Origin: Cellulosimicrobium cellulans
GTDB lineage: Bacteria; Actinomycetota; Actinomycetes; Actinomycetales; Cellulomonadaceae
Direction: 5' to 3'
Length of the DNA: 64,000 nucleotides
Assembly: GCF_024124905.1 (NCBI RefSeq)
Contig: NZ_JAMXST010000004.1
Coordinates: 434,001 to 498,000, forward strand
Below, one piece after another: positions 10,169 to 21,382 of the stretch. How positions within the stretch are numbered: the first letter of the stretch is position 1; each line of letters opens with the position of its first letter. The notes beneath the pieces were generated by a model, which was not told the origin of the DNA, did no database searches, and saw only the letters and a list, made by a program, of their open reading frames with translations. The translations under genes and the position numbers were made by a program.

Positions 10169-11835
10169 GTGGACCCGACGTGAGCGAGACGCAGGGCGTG
10201 GAGGTGGAGATCGCTGCCGCGCTGACGCGTCGACTAGGGGGACGCGTCGCACGGGTCAGCCTGACCGAGACGGGACGGGGGATCGCGCAGCGGCTGGGGG
10301 CCGCGTGGTTCGACGCTGCGGTCCGCAGCCTCGCCCTGGCTCACCCCGGGGCTCCGCTCGAGCTCCTCGTCGTCTCGAGCGAGCACGAGCCCTTCCCCGC
10401 CCCGATCGACGTGGACCCAGCCGTCGCCGGCGGCCGCTTCGCCGAGGGCGACGCGGTCGGACGGGTCTCGGTCGAGGGTGAGCCCGGACGCCAGGACGCG
10501 GTCGGCCGTACTCTCGTGGTCCCGACGACGACGCTCCTCGACGAGGCGGGCGAGTTCCACTTCCTCCAGCCCGACTCGCTCAAGCGTCGGGTCGTCGGCG
10601 GCGTGTACAAGAAGATCTACGAGAAGGCGCCGCTCCTTCTCGACGAGTGGCGTCAGGGGCGCAACACCCGTGTCGAGCACCGGCGTTCGGTCCTCCGCCC
10701 CCAGGTCGAGCACCTCTCCACCGCCGGCGGCTCCCCGCTGACGACGGGGGAGGAGCCGGTGGCGTGGATCGCGATGCACTGGTTCGAGTCCGGCGGGGCC
10801 GAGTCCTGGGCCGTGCAGTCCGCCGAGCTCGCCGCGGCCGCCGGCTACCGGGTCGTGGTGACCGCGGACGTGGCCGCTCCGCAGCGCCAGCTCGACAGGA
10901 TGCTCGAGATCACCGACGACGTCTTCGTCGCGGCGAACGCCCTCGCCGAGGAGGACTGGGGCGCGTTCCTCACCGCCCTCGTCCGCACCTACCGGCCGAC
11001 GCTGCTGCACGTGCACCATTCGCGCCGGGCGTACGCGTTCCTGCCCGAGCTCCGTCACGTGGCGCCGTCCGTGCAGGTGCTGGACAGCACCCACATCGTC
11101 GAGCACCGCACGGGTGGGTTCGTCCGTCAGAGCATCGAGCTCTCCGACCTGATCGACGAGCACCACGTGATCTCGCCGGAGCTCCGAGACCTCTATCTGC
11201 TCGACTCCGAGGTCGACCGGCGCAAGCTCGTCTACCGGCCCCTGACCTCCGGTGTCTCGCCCGTCCCCGCGGTACGACCCCGGTCGGGCGGCCCGCTGCG
11301 GATCGGGTACCTCGGGCGCCTGGCGCCGCAGAAGCGGCCGTTCCTCTACGTCGCGCTCGCCGCACGGCTGCACGCGAAGGCACCCGCCGACTTCTCGTTC
11401 GTCATGCAGGGCAGCGGAGTGCTCGGCGCCATGACGAGCGACCGCATCCGCAAGGAGGGTCTCGAGGGCGTCATCGAGCGGCGCCCCTGGGGGCCCGTCG
11501 GCGACTTCATGGACGACGTGGACGTGCTCGTGATCTCGAGCGACAACGAGGGACTGACGCTCACGTCCCTCGAGGCGGAGGAGCACGGCGTCCTCGTGCT
11601 GTCCGCGGACGTCGGGAGCCAGCGGACCGTCGTCGCCCCGATGCTCCTCGTCCCCCGCGCGCCCCGTGGCTTCCTCAGCGGTGCGACGCAGGCTCTCGTA
11701 CGCCTGGCCGGAGACCCGGACGCCTACGAGCGCGCACGACGTGAGCAGACCCAGCTCATCCAGGCACTGCACGAGGTCGAGCCGGCCAGCGCGTTCCTCG
11801 CGCGACGGCTCGAGGAACTGAAGGAGAAGAACTGA
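10165..11835 (+). CDS. GT4 glycosyltransferase with unassigned N-terminal domain
   Basis: A 556-residue protein. From about residue 195 it is a GT-B retaining glycosyltransferase: WIAMHWFESGGAESW, HVHHSRR, IGYLGRLAPQKRP, and the E-x7-E element in NEGLTLTSLEAEE. The first ~190 residues match no domain I recognise; they contain FHFLQPDSLKRRVV and are moderately charged without membrane segments. Some polysaccharide GT4 enzymes carry extra N-terminal domains for acceptor binding, but nothing here shows that. ATG was chosen for GAGGAGGA at 10152-10159 and the ATGA overlap with wzt. It ends on the first base of the next start codon. Confidence 0.85.
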   Translation: MSGPDVSETQGVEVEIAAALTRRLGGRVARVSLTETGRGIAQRLGAAWFDAAVRSLALAHPGAPLELLVVSSEHEPFPAPIDVDPAVAGGRFAEGDAVGRVSVEGEPGRQDAVGRTLVVPTTTLLDEAGEFHFLQPDSLKRRVVGGVYKKIYEKAPLLLDEWRQGRNTRVEHRRSVLRPQVEHLSTAGGSPLTTGEEPVAWIAMHWFESGGAESWAVQSAELAAAAGYRVVVTADVAAPQRQLDRMLEITDDVFVAANALAEEDWGAFLTALVRTYRPTLLHVHHSRRAYAFLPELRHVAPSVQVLDSTHIVEHRTGGFVRQSIELSDLIDEHHVISPELRDLYLLDSEVDRRKLVYRPLTSGVSPVPAVRPRSGGPLRIGYLGRLAPQKRPFLYVALAARLHAKAPADFSFVMQGSGVLGAMTSDRIRKEGLEGVIERRPWGPVGDFMDDVDVLVISSDNEGLTLTSLEAEEHGVLVLSADVGSQRTVVAPMLLVPRAPRGFLSGATQALVRLAGDPDAYERARREQTQLIQALHEVEPASAFLARRLEELKEKN

Positions 11836-12731
11836 TGCGCGTCGCCGCTGTCGTCGTGACCTACAACCGTCGAGCGCTGCTCGAGCAGACGCTCGACGCG
11901 CTCGAGGCACAGGACCGGCTGCCCGATCGCCTGGTGATCATCGACAACGCCTCGGACGACGGCACGGCCGAGTTCCTCTCGTCGCGCGAGTTCTCCGTCC
12001 CGGCCACCGTGCGCCGGCTCCCGGAGAACACCGGGGGCGCCGGGGGCTTCGCGACCGGGACCGAGCTCGCGTACGAGCTCGGGTACGACGCGATGTGGCT
12101 CATGGACGACGACACCGTCCCGCAGGTCGAGGCGCTCGGCGAGCTCGTCTCCGGGCTCGACCGCGCCACGGAGACGCTCGGGTACCTGCCGAGCTTCGCC
12201 TGCAGCATGGTCCTGTGGAAGGACGGCTCCCTCTGCGAGATGAACACCCCGGAGCCGACGTGGGACTTCGCGCGCCCGCTGGCCATGGGTGCCGACTTCA
12301 CCCTGATGAAGTCGTGCTCGTTCGTCTCGGTCCTCATCACGCGAGAGGCCGTGCACGCGGTCGGCCTGCCGAGCGCGAACTTCTTCATCTGGTACGACGA
12401 CGCGGAGTACACCCAGCGCCTGGCGAAGTACCGCCCGGGGATCTTCCTCCCGTCGTCGAAGGTCAACCACCTCCTCCCGCAGAACCGCGGGGTCAACTTC
12501 GGCGACGTCAACGACGGCAACATCTGGAAGTTCGAGTACGGGGTCCGCAACCAGATCGCGTCCGCCCGTGCCTTCCGCAGCCCGACGCTCGCGGCGTCGC
12601 TCGTCGAGAACATGACGAAGCAGCTCACCCGGTCGAGCGTGCCGTGGCGGCTGCGCCTGCGGCTGGTCAAGGCGGCCGCGAAGGGCGTGGTGTTCCGTCC
12701 CGAGATCGAGAAGCCGAGAACGACGCGATGA
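11835..12731 (+). CDS. GT2 glycosyltransferase, GlfT1-like paralogue
   Basis: Family 2 glycosyltransferase of 298 residues: VAAVVVTYNRRALL, VIIDNASDDGT, NTGGAGGFATGTELA and WLMDDDTVP. These blocks match the protein at 3411 closely in order and spacing, so the two are paralogues with probably different linkage or acceptor. The motif FFIWYDDAEYTQRL near residue 190 corresponds to the catalytic-base region of this branch. Immediately following the exporter, it may prime or start the exported galactofuran-like chain, as GlfT1 does in mycobacteria; that role is inference. The last codons overlap the acyltransferase start by four bases. Confidence 0.87.
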   Translation: MRVAAVVVTYNRRALLEQTLDALEAQDRLPDRLVIIDNASDDGTAEFLSSREFSVPATVRRLPENTGGAGGFATGTELAYELGYDAMWLMDDDTVPQVEALGELVSGLDRATETLGYLPSFACSMVLWKDGSLCEMNTPEPTWDFARPLAMGADFTLMKSCSFVSVLITREAVHAVGLPSANFFIWYDDAEYTQRLAKYRPGIFLPSSKVNHLLPQNRGVNFGDVNDGNIWKFEYGVRNQIASARAFRSPTLAASLVENMTKQLTRSSVPWRLRLRLVKAAAKGVVFRPEIEKPRTTR

Positions 12732-13978
12732 CGAACGGCGCGGCGGCGTCCGCCTCTCCGGGGGCGGACGTCCCGACGACGGAGATCGGGCACGTCCGTG
12801 CCCTCACCGGCGTGCGGATCGTCGCGGCGGTCTGGGTCGTCGTCTTCCACATCCGGGGAAACCTCTACAGCGAGTTCCCCGGGACGGAGTCCTGGGCGGG
12901 GCCGCTGCTGTCGCACGGCGAGCTCGGCGTCGACCTGTTCTTCACGCTCAGCGGGTTCGTGCTGGCGCTCAACTACTCGGCCCGGATGGGTCGCTCGATG
13001 CAGCGGGTGTCGACGGCGCGGTTCTACTGGGCGCGGATCGCCCGCGTGTGGCCGGTGTTCTTCGTGACGCTCTTGGCGGCGGGTCTCTGGCACGGGCTGA
13101 TCATGCGTGTCAGCACCGACCCGGTCCCGCCCCGGGACTTCACGGTGCCGAGCTTCCTGCGCCAGAGCTTCCTCGTCGCGCTGTGGACGGAGGGCGACAC
13201 CGACCGCCTGATGTGGAACGGCCCGGCCTGGTCCGTCTCCGCCGAGGCCTTCGCCTACGCGCTCTTCCCGATCATGGCGCTCCTGTTCCTCCGGCTCGGC
13301 CGCTCGCTCCGGGCGACCAGCCTCTTCGTGCTCGCGTTCGTCGCACTCGTCCCGTTGCTGGTCTTCGTCGTCGCGTACGGCACCATGTACTACCCCTGGG
13401 CCTGGATGCTCCGCATCCTGTGCTGCTTCGTCGCGGGCGCCCTGGTCTACGAGGGCGTGCGACAGCTTCGGCTCACCACCCGCTCGCGCGCCGTCGCGAG
13501 CCACGCCGCGCTCGGCGTGATCCTGCTGATCCTGGCCTGGCTGTACGGGGTCGACGCTGTCGGCCACCCGGAGCTCGCGCCGCTCGTGACGCCGCTGTTC
13601 GTCCTTCTCGTCGGTCTCCTGGCGATCGGCGACCGGCACGTCGTCACGCTCCTGGGCACCCGCTGGTTCGTGATCGGCGGGGCGGCCTCGTACAGCGTCT
13701 ACATGGTGCACATGCTCCTCATCGAGCCGGTGTGGTGGGCACAGGGCCGGTTCGCGTGGATGGCGCCCGGGACGCTCGGGTCGAAGATCGCGTTCGTGCT
13801 GCTGCCGTTCGCCGCGCTCGCCGTGGGCTACGCGCTCTGGCGCTGGTTCGAGGAGCCTGCGCGGCTGGCGATCAAGCGCATGTCGTCGTCCGGGAGGACG
13901 CCGCCGCCGGGCCAGGTCGAGCGACCACGCCCGTCCGTCGGCGTACCCACGACGGCGCCCGAGGAGCGGGTCGGATGA
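12728..13978 (+). CDS. Acyltransferase 3 family membrane protein
   Basis: Polytopic acyltransferase of 416 residues with about ten membrane segments, of the OafA/NodX group that transfers acyl (usually acetyl) groups to sugars at the outer membrane face. The N-terminal family signature is GVRIVAAVWVVVFHI with the conserved His, then GVDLFFTLSGFVLALNY and GPAWSVSAEAFAYALFP; a C-terminal WFEEPAR box closes the domain. Unlike the gene at the left edge it has no SGNH domain. It overlaps both neighbours by four bases, so it belongs to the operon from glf to 16197. Confidence 0.9.
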   Translation: MTNGAAASASPGADVPTTEIGHVRALTGVRIVAAVWVVVFHIRGNLYSEFPGTESWAGPLLSHGELGVDLFFTLSGFVLALNYSARMGRSMQRVSTARFYWARIARVWPVFFVTLLAAGLWHGLIMRVSTDPVPPRDFTVPSFLRQSFLVALWTEGDTDRLMWNGPAWSVSAEAFAYALFPIMALLFLRLGRSLRATSLFVLAFVALVPLLVFVVAYGTMYYPWAWMLRILCCFVAGALVYEGVRQLRLTTRSRAVASHAALGVILLILAWLYGVDAVGHPELAPLVTPLFVLLVGLLAIGDRHVVTLLGTRWFVIGGAASYSVYMVHMLLIEPVWWAQGRFAWMAPGTLGSKIAFVLLPFAALAVGYALWRWFEEPARLAIKRMSSSGRTPPPGQVERPRPSVGVPTTAPEERVG

Positions 13979-16197
13979 GCGCCGGGACCGAGACACCGCG
14001 GACGACGTCCGCCGCTGGTACCGGCGCGGCCGCCGCCTCACCGCGGGCAGGGCGGGCCGTCGAGGTCGCGTGGGCGGCCTCGGGGGCGCTCGTCGTGATG
14101 CTGCTCGCCCTGGTCCCGCTCGTGCGAGCGCCTCGTTACTACTTCAACGACGACACGCAGATCGGCGCGTACGGGATCTGGTTCCGCATCGGCGAGCTCG
14201 TGCGCGAGGGCGGGTTCTCGTTCCTCGAGACGGACACCTGGGCGGCCGGGAACTACTTCGTCGAGGGGCAGTGGGGGCTGCTGAATCCCGTCGTGCTCCT
14301 GATCGGTCTTCTGGCGTCCTACGCTCCGGACGCCGTCGTGTTCTCGACCGCGGTGAAGGCGGTCGTGATGGGCGTCGCAGCCGTCGGCGCGTACGGCCTG
14401 GTCCGCGACTTCGGGGGGCACCGCCACTGGGCGCTCCTCGCGGGCATCGGCTTCCCGCTGGCGGGGTTCACCTTCTACATGGACGCGACCACCTGGGTGA
14501 CGGGACTGTTCACCTCGGCGGGCATCCCGTGGTTCTGGTGGATGGCGCGCCGCGCGGCCCGCGGTCGCAACCCGGTCGGGATGCTCGTCGCCGGGTATCT
14601 CGTCGTGACGGTCGGCTACGTCCACGGCACGATCGCGCTGGTCTTCGTCATCTGTGCCGTGCTGGTCGACGCGATGATCGCGGGCCAGCGGCGGGGCGCT
14701 CTCGTCGTCCTCGGCGCGAGCGTCCTGCTCGGGCTCGTCGCCGTGGCGGTCTACCTCCCCGGCGTCCTCTCCGCCGACGTCACGGTGCGCCAGGGAAGCT
14801 CGATCCTCAACGACGGCTTCCTCGTCGCCGACCTCAACGGACTTCTTGCCTCCGCGATCTCGACGGCGAGACCGGAGGTCTCGGCCTGGTGGGGCGCGTT
14901 CGCCGTCGTCCCGATGCTCTACATCTCCTGGGCGCTCCCGCTCGTCGCGTTCGTCGACGTCCGCAAGATCGTCCGCGACGCCCGGGACCTCGTGGGGATC
15001 GGGCTGTTCCTCCTCGTCATGGTCCTGTGGGTCGTCGGGCCGAGCTATGCCGGCCCGCTCCGCATCCCGGTGCGGATGATGCCGTACGTCTCGCTCGCGG
15101 CGCTCGTCCTGCTCGCGGTCGTGCTCAGCCGCGCGCTCGTCGCGCGCGTGACCCTCGCGCGGGGCGCGGTCTTCGTCGCCCTCGTCCTGATCGGCGCCTA
15201 CCTGGCGTTCGTCCAGGTGCCCGGGTGGGGCAGGCCGCTCGCCGTCGCGGTGGCCGTCCTGCTCGTGGTCGGCGCGACGTACTTCGTCCTCCTCCGGACC
15301 ACCTCCGGGCGGCGCGCACTGCCGCTCGCGCTCGTGGCAGTCCTGGCGACCTCGGCGAACGTCGTGGTGCAGCACCGCTACCAGCCGGACCCACCGCTCG
15401 CCGACTTCGGCATGCCGTCGGCCGTGGCCGACTACCAGCGCCAGCTCGAGGGGGTCGAGGAGAACGTGTTCGTCGTGGGCGCCCCGACGCAGGCCCCGGG
15501 CCCGGAGGTCTGGGAGGAGACGCTGCTCGCGAACACCTGGTACCTCAATCCGGCTCCGGTGCAGAACGTCTACACGCCCGTGGGGTTCGCGGCGTACTCG
15601 GAGACCCTGTGCGTGAGCAACCGGGGGGAGTCGTGCGCCGGCTCGCTCGACGCGCTGTTCGCGGAGGTGGAGGGGACGTCGTCCCCGCTCGTCGACCTCA
15701 TGGGGATCGGCAACGTCCAGCTCGTCCTGTCGGCGTTCCCGGACGGTGTTCCCACGCCGCCCGCGGGCTGGCACGTCGCGACGACCGGGCACTCGACCGA
15801 GCTGTGGACCCGGGACGTCGCGGTGCCCGGACCCGGCCACGTGACCTACGCCTCCGACGGGGTCGAGGTGGTGGAGGAGTCGGTGAGCGACGACGTGACG
15901 ACGCTCCGCGTGACGGACGTGCCCGAGTCCGGTGGGACGATCGTCCTCAGCCGGATGGCCTGGCCCGGGTACCGCGTCGCCGGCGGTGAGCTGGCGGCAC
16001 CGACGGGAGACTTCCTCCTCACGGTCGAGCTCGACGGCGACAGCGTCGGCGAGACGGTCGAGGTGTCGTTCCGGCCGCCGGGGTGGACGCTGGAGCTCGG
16101 TGGCCTGGTCGTGGCGCTGCTGGGCGCGGTGGGGCTCTGCGCGTTCCAGGGGTTCCGGAGCCGACGGAGCACGACCCCCGCCGGCACCGAGGTGTGA
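13975..16197 (+). CDS. Large membrane protein, possible GT-C glycosyltransferase
   Basis: A 740-residue protein with about twelve membrane segments up to residue ~480 and an extracytoplasmic C-terminal region ending in one more membrane helix (LELGGLVVALLGAVGLCAF). The first loop has RYYFNDDTQIGAYGIW, an acidic pair after TM1 as in GT-C enzymes and YfhO-like proteins. I do not recognise a specific family. A role in decorating the polysaccharide outside the membrane is inferred only from topology and place. The start overlaps the acyltransferase stop; the stop is ten bases from the convergent gene. Confidence 0.7.
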   Translation: MSAGTETPRTTSAAGTGAAAASPRAGRAVEVAWAASGALVVMLLALVPLVRAPRYYFNDDTQIGAYGIWFRIGELVREGGFSFLETDTWAAGNYFVEGQWGLLNPVVLLIGLLASYAPDAVVFSTAVKAVVMGVAAVGAYGLVRDFGGHRHWALLAGIGFPLAGFTFYMDATTWVTGLFTSAGIPWFWWMARRAARGRNPVGMLVAGYLVVTVGYVHGTIALVFVICAVLVDAMIAGQRRGALVVLGASVLLGLVAVAVYLPGVLSADVTVRQGSSILNDGFLVADLNGLLASAISTARPEVSAWWGAFAVVPMLYISWALPLVAFVDVRKIVRDARDLVGIGLFLLVMVLWVVGPSYAGPLRIPVRMMPYVSLAALVLLAVVLSRALVARVTLARGAVFVALVLIGAYLAFVQVPGWGRPLAVAVAVLLVVGATYFVLLRTTSGRRALPLALVAVLATSANVVVQHRYQPDPPLADFGMPSAVADYQRQLEGVEENVFVVGAPTQAPGPEVWEETLLANTWYLNPAPVQNVYTPVGFAAYSETLCVSNRGESCAGSLDALFAEVEGTSSPLVDLMGIGNVQLVLSAFPDGVPTPPAGWHVATTGHSTELWTRDVAVPGPGHVTYASDGVEVVEESVSDDVTTLRVTDVPESGGTIVLSRMAWPGYRVAGGELAAPTGDFLLTVELDGDSVGETVEVSFRPPGWTLELGGLVVALLGAVGLCAFQGFRSRRSTTPAGTEV

Positions 16198-16207
16198 GCG
16201 CGGCGGG

Positions 16208-17047
16208 TCAGTCTCGAGGGCGCATCCGGCGCCCGAGGACGACGTACGCCGCCCGGCGCTGCAGAGCGACGACCTTCGCCAGACGGTCACCGCGGCGCAC
16301 GTCCTGCTCGGTGATCGTGGCGGGCGCCAGCTCACGCGCCAGGCGGTGGAACTCCGCGGCCTCCTCCGCCTGCTGCCGCATCAGGCGGACGGACCACTGG
16401 CTCGCGCTGACGCGGAACGACGCGAGGGACTCGCGCAGTGCGACGACCCGTCCCTGGACCATGACGTGGGCGTACGAGCCGGCGTCGATGTAGTACCGCA
16501 GGTCCTGCCACCACCCCGCGCGTCGCAGGGCGTCGGTGCGCATGAGCACGCACGCGGGCTCGCCGAAGAGGTTCGTGCCGGAGCGCACGGTGGCCCGCAG
16601 CGCCTCGGCGCCGTCCACGACGCCGTCGAGGTCGCCCAGGCCCCGCGCACGGACGAAGACGTCTCCGCGCGCGTCGACGAGGTCTCGCTGCGACGCCACG
16701 AGCACGGCCTCCGGACCTGCCGCGTCGATCGCCGCGACCTGGCGGGCGAGCATGGTGGGGTGCACGAGGTCGTCCCCGCAGACGAGCTTGATGAGCTCAC
16801 CCCGGGCGAGCTCGCTCACCCGGTTCCAGTTCCTCCGGGCTCCGCCGCCCGCGTCCGTCTGCACGAGCCGCACCCGGGGGTCTTCCGCGAACGCCTGGAG
16901 CTGCTCCCACGTGTCGTCGGTGGACGAGTGGTCCGCCACGACGAGCTCGAAGTCGTCGAAGGTCTGGTCCAGCACGGAGCGCATCGTCGCGGCGATGTAG
17001 TCGCCGTTGTTGTACGCGGGCACGACGACCGAGACGCGAGGGCTCAC
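16208..17047 (-). CDS. GT2 glycosyltransferase
   Basis: Family 2 glycosyltransferase of 279 residues. SVVVPAYNNGDYI, LVVADHSSTDDTWE and the metal site CGDDLVHP are clear; the C-terminal third is charged and lacks membrane helices. GTG at 17047 was chosen because it overlaps the gtrA stop in GTGA and is preceded by AAAGGA; residues upstream in the same frame belong to the overlapping gtrA. It is cotranscribed with gtrA, so it may use the lipid-linked sugar whose transport GtrA supports, or simply share the promoter. Confidence 0.86.
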   Translation of the reverse strand: MSPRVSVVVPAYNNGDYIAATMRSVLDQTFDDFELVVADHSSTDDTWEQLQAFAEDPRVRLVQTDAGGGARRNWNRVSELARGELIKLVCGDDLVHPTMLARQVAAIDAAGPEAVLVASQRDLVDARGDVFVRARGLGDLDGVVDGAEALRATVRSGTNLFGEPACVLMRTDALRRAGWWQDLRYYIDAGSYAHVMVQGRVVALRESLASFRVSASQWSVRLMRQQAEEAAEFHRLARELAPATITEQDVRRGDRLAKVVALQRRAAYVVLGRRMRPRD

Positions 17048-17610
17048 GTGGGGGCGTCCTTTCTGCTGTGGCTGTCGGCGGCACCGGTGTCGGCGACGTC
17101 GGGGGGCGTGGCCGCCGGCTTCTTGCGTCGGAACGAGAAGCCCTTGTGGCCGAAGTAGCTGATGAGCGCGGTGACGCAGGTGATGAGGAGCTGGGCGGGG
17201 ATCGGCGCGAGCCCGAAGAGCTCGACGACGAACGGCAGGGCGACGAGGTTGACCCCGAGCGCGCTGAGGTTCACCACCTCGAAGCGAGCCAGGTCGAGCC
17301 AGACGTGCCCCGTCACCCGGAAGACGAACTTGCGGTAGAGCACGAACGCGCAGAGCACGGCCGCGACGTGCGCGCAGACGAGGCTCGCCATGTAGCCGAA
17401 CCGGCCGAGCTGGTCGCGCAGGAGCATCTCGAAGACGACGAACCACGCGGTGCCGATGACGGTGTTGAGGCCGCCCACGATGAGGAACGCGACCCGCTGG
17501 TCCTTGACGAGGGTGAAGAGGGGGCCGAGCGACCCGTGCATCCCTGCGGGAGGGGCCGGGGTCGGCGATCCGGGGGCGTCCGTCGTCGGGGGCTCCGGGT
17601 CCATGACCAT
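17044..17610 (-). CDS. GtrA family membrane protein
   Basis: Small four-helix membrane protein of 188 residues. GtrA/DPMS_2 proteins are thought to flip or help supply polyprenyl-phosphate sugars. Helix 1 includes FLIVGGLNTVIGTAWF, a typical GtrA start, and KFVFR follows helix 3. A proline-rich cytoplasmic tail of about 30 residues precedes helix 1. ATG at 17610 has AGAGG about eleven bases upstream; an in-frame ATG at 17676 would lie in the promoter region of the divergent gene and has no ribosome site. Divergence from the GtrB-like gene at 17694 makes the pair a functional unit. Confidence 0.87.
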   Translation of the reverse strand: MVMDPEPPTTDAPGSPTPAPPAGMHGSLGPLFTLVKDQRVAFLIVGGLNTVIGTAWFVVFEMLLRDQLGRFGYMASLVCAHVAAVLCAFVLYRKFVFRVTGHVWLDLARFEVVNLSALGVNLVALPFVVELFGLAPIPAQLLITCVTALISYFGHKGFSFRRKKPAATPPDVADTGAADSHSRKDAPT

Positions 17611-17680
17611 CGGGCGGGGTACCTCTTCTCGGAGCTCGCGGGCGCACCCGAGGGCGGACGGGCTGCGACGACCCAACGAC

Positions 17681-17686
17681 TATAGT
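17681..17686 (+). promoter_or_regulatory. -10 box giving a leaderless transcript
   Basis: TATAGT is followed by seven bases and then the GTG start at 17694, with no Shine-Dalgarno sequence. Transcription would begin at or next to the start codon. Confidence 0.6.
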
Positions 17687-17693
17687 CTCCAGC

Positions 17694-20715
<3,022 letters not shown>

Positions 20716-20735
20716 GACGGCAGCTCGCGGTCGGC

Positions 20736-20759
20736 GGGCGCCCGGGCGCTCAGGCGCCC
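20736..20759. terminator. Hairpin between convergent rmlB and rmlC
   Basis: Seven-base-pair perfect inverted repeat (GGGCGCC / GGCGCCC, ten-base loop) that overlaps the last codons of rmlC. It has no T-run, as usual at this GC content. Confidence 0.35.
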
Positions 20760-21382
20760 GTGCCCCGTCGGTCGGCGAGGAAGGACCGCACGGCGTCCCA
20801 GGTGGGCAGCAGACCCTGCGCGTGCGCCTCGTCGAACGTCGGGGCCTGGGAGTCCTTGTCCGAGAGCCGCGGGGTGAGCGCACGGCCACGGCGGTCCGTC
20901 GTCGGCCACTCGATCGCGAGACCCGGGTCCAACGGGTGGATCCCGTGCTCTCTGCCCGGCGCGTAGGGTGCCGAGCAGAGGTAGGCGACGGTCGAGCCGT
21001 CCTCGAGCGAGCAGAACGCGTGCCCGAGGCCCTCGCTCAGATAGACGGCGCGGCGGTCGACGTCGTCGAGCAGCACCGAGTCCCAGCGGCCGAAGGTCGG
21101 CGAGCCGACGCGGATGTCCACCACGACGTCCAGCACCGCGCCGCTCACGCAGGTCACGTACTTGGCCTGGCTCGGCGGGACGTCGGCGAAGTGCACCCCC
21201 CGGACGACCCCGGCGGCGGAGACCGACAGGTTCGCCTGCCGGAGGTCGAGGTCGTGTCCGACCGTCGCAGCGAACTCGCTGCCCTGGAACCACTCGAGGA
21301 ACACGCCTCGGTCGTCGCCGAACTGGCGCGGCGTGAGCTCCCATGCGCCGGGGATGTCGAGCTCTCGGATCTTCACGGTCAT
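20750..21382 (-). CDS. rmlC: dTDP-4-dehydrorhamnose 3,5-epimerase
   Basis: Cupin epimerase of 210 residues, third step of dTDP-L-rhamnose synthesis. GVFLEWFQ, QANLSVSAAGVVRGVHF (catalytic His in RGVHF) and VYLSEGLGHAFCSLED match the family. The C-terminal extension of about 30 residues is slightly longer than in RmlC of E. coli. ATG at 21382 overlaps the stop of the DUF2142 gene (ATGA) and is preceded by GGAGA, so the two are coupled and probably driven from the promoter near 22900. Confidence 0.93.
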   Translation of the reverse strand: MTVKIRELDIPGAWELTPRQFGDDRGVFLEWFQGSEFAATVGHDLDLRQANLSVSAAGVVRGVHFADVPPSQAKYVTCVSGAVLDVVVDIRVGSPTFGRWDSVLLDDVDRRAVYLSEGLGHAFCSLEDGSTVAYLCSAPYAPGREHGIHPLDPGLAIEWPTTDRRGRALTPRLSDKDSQAPTFDEAHAQGLLPTWDAVRSFLADRRGTGA

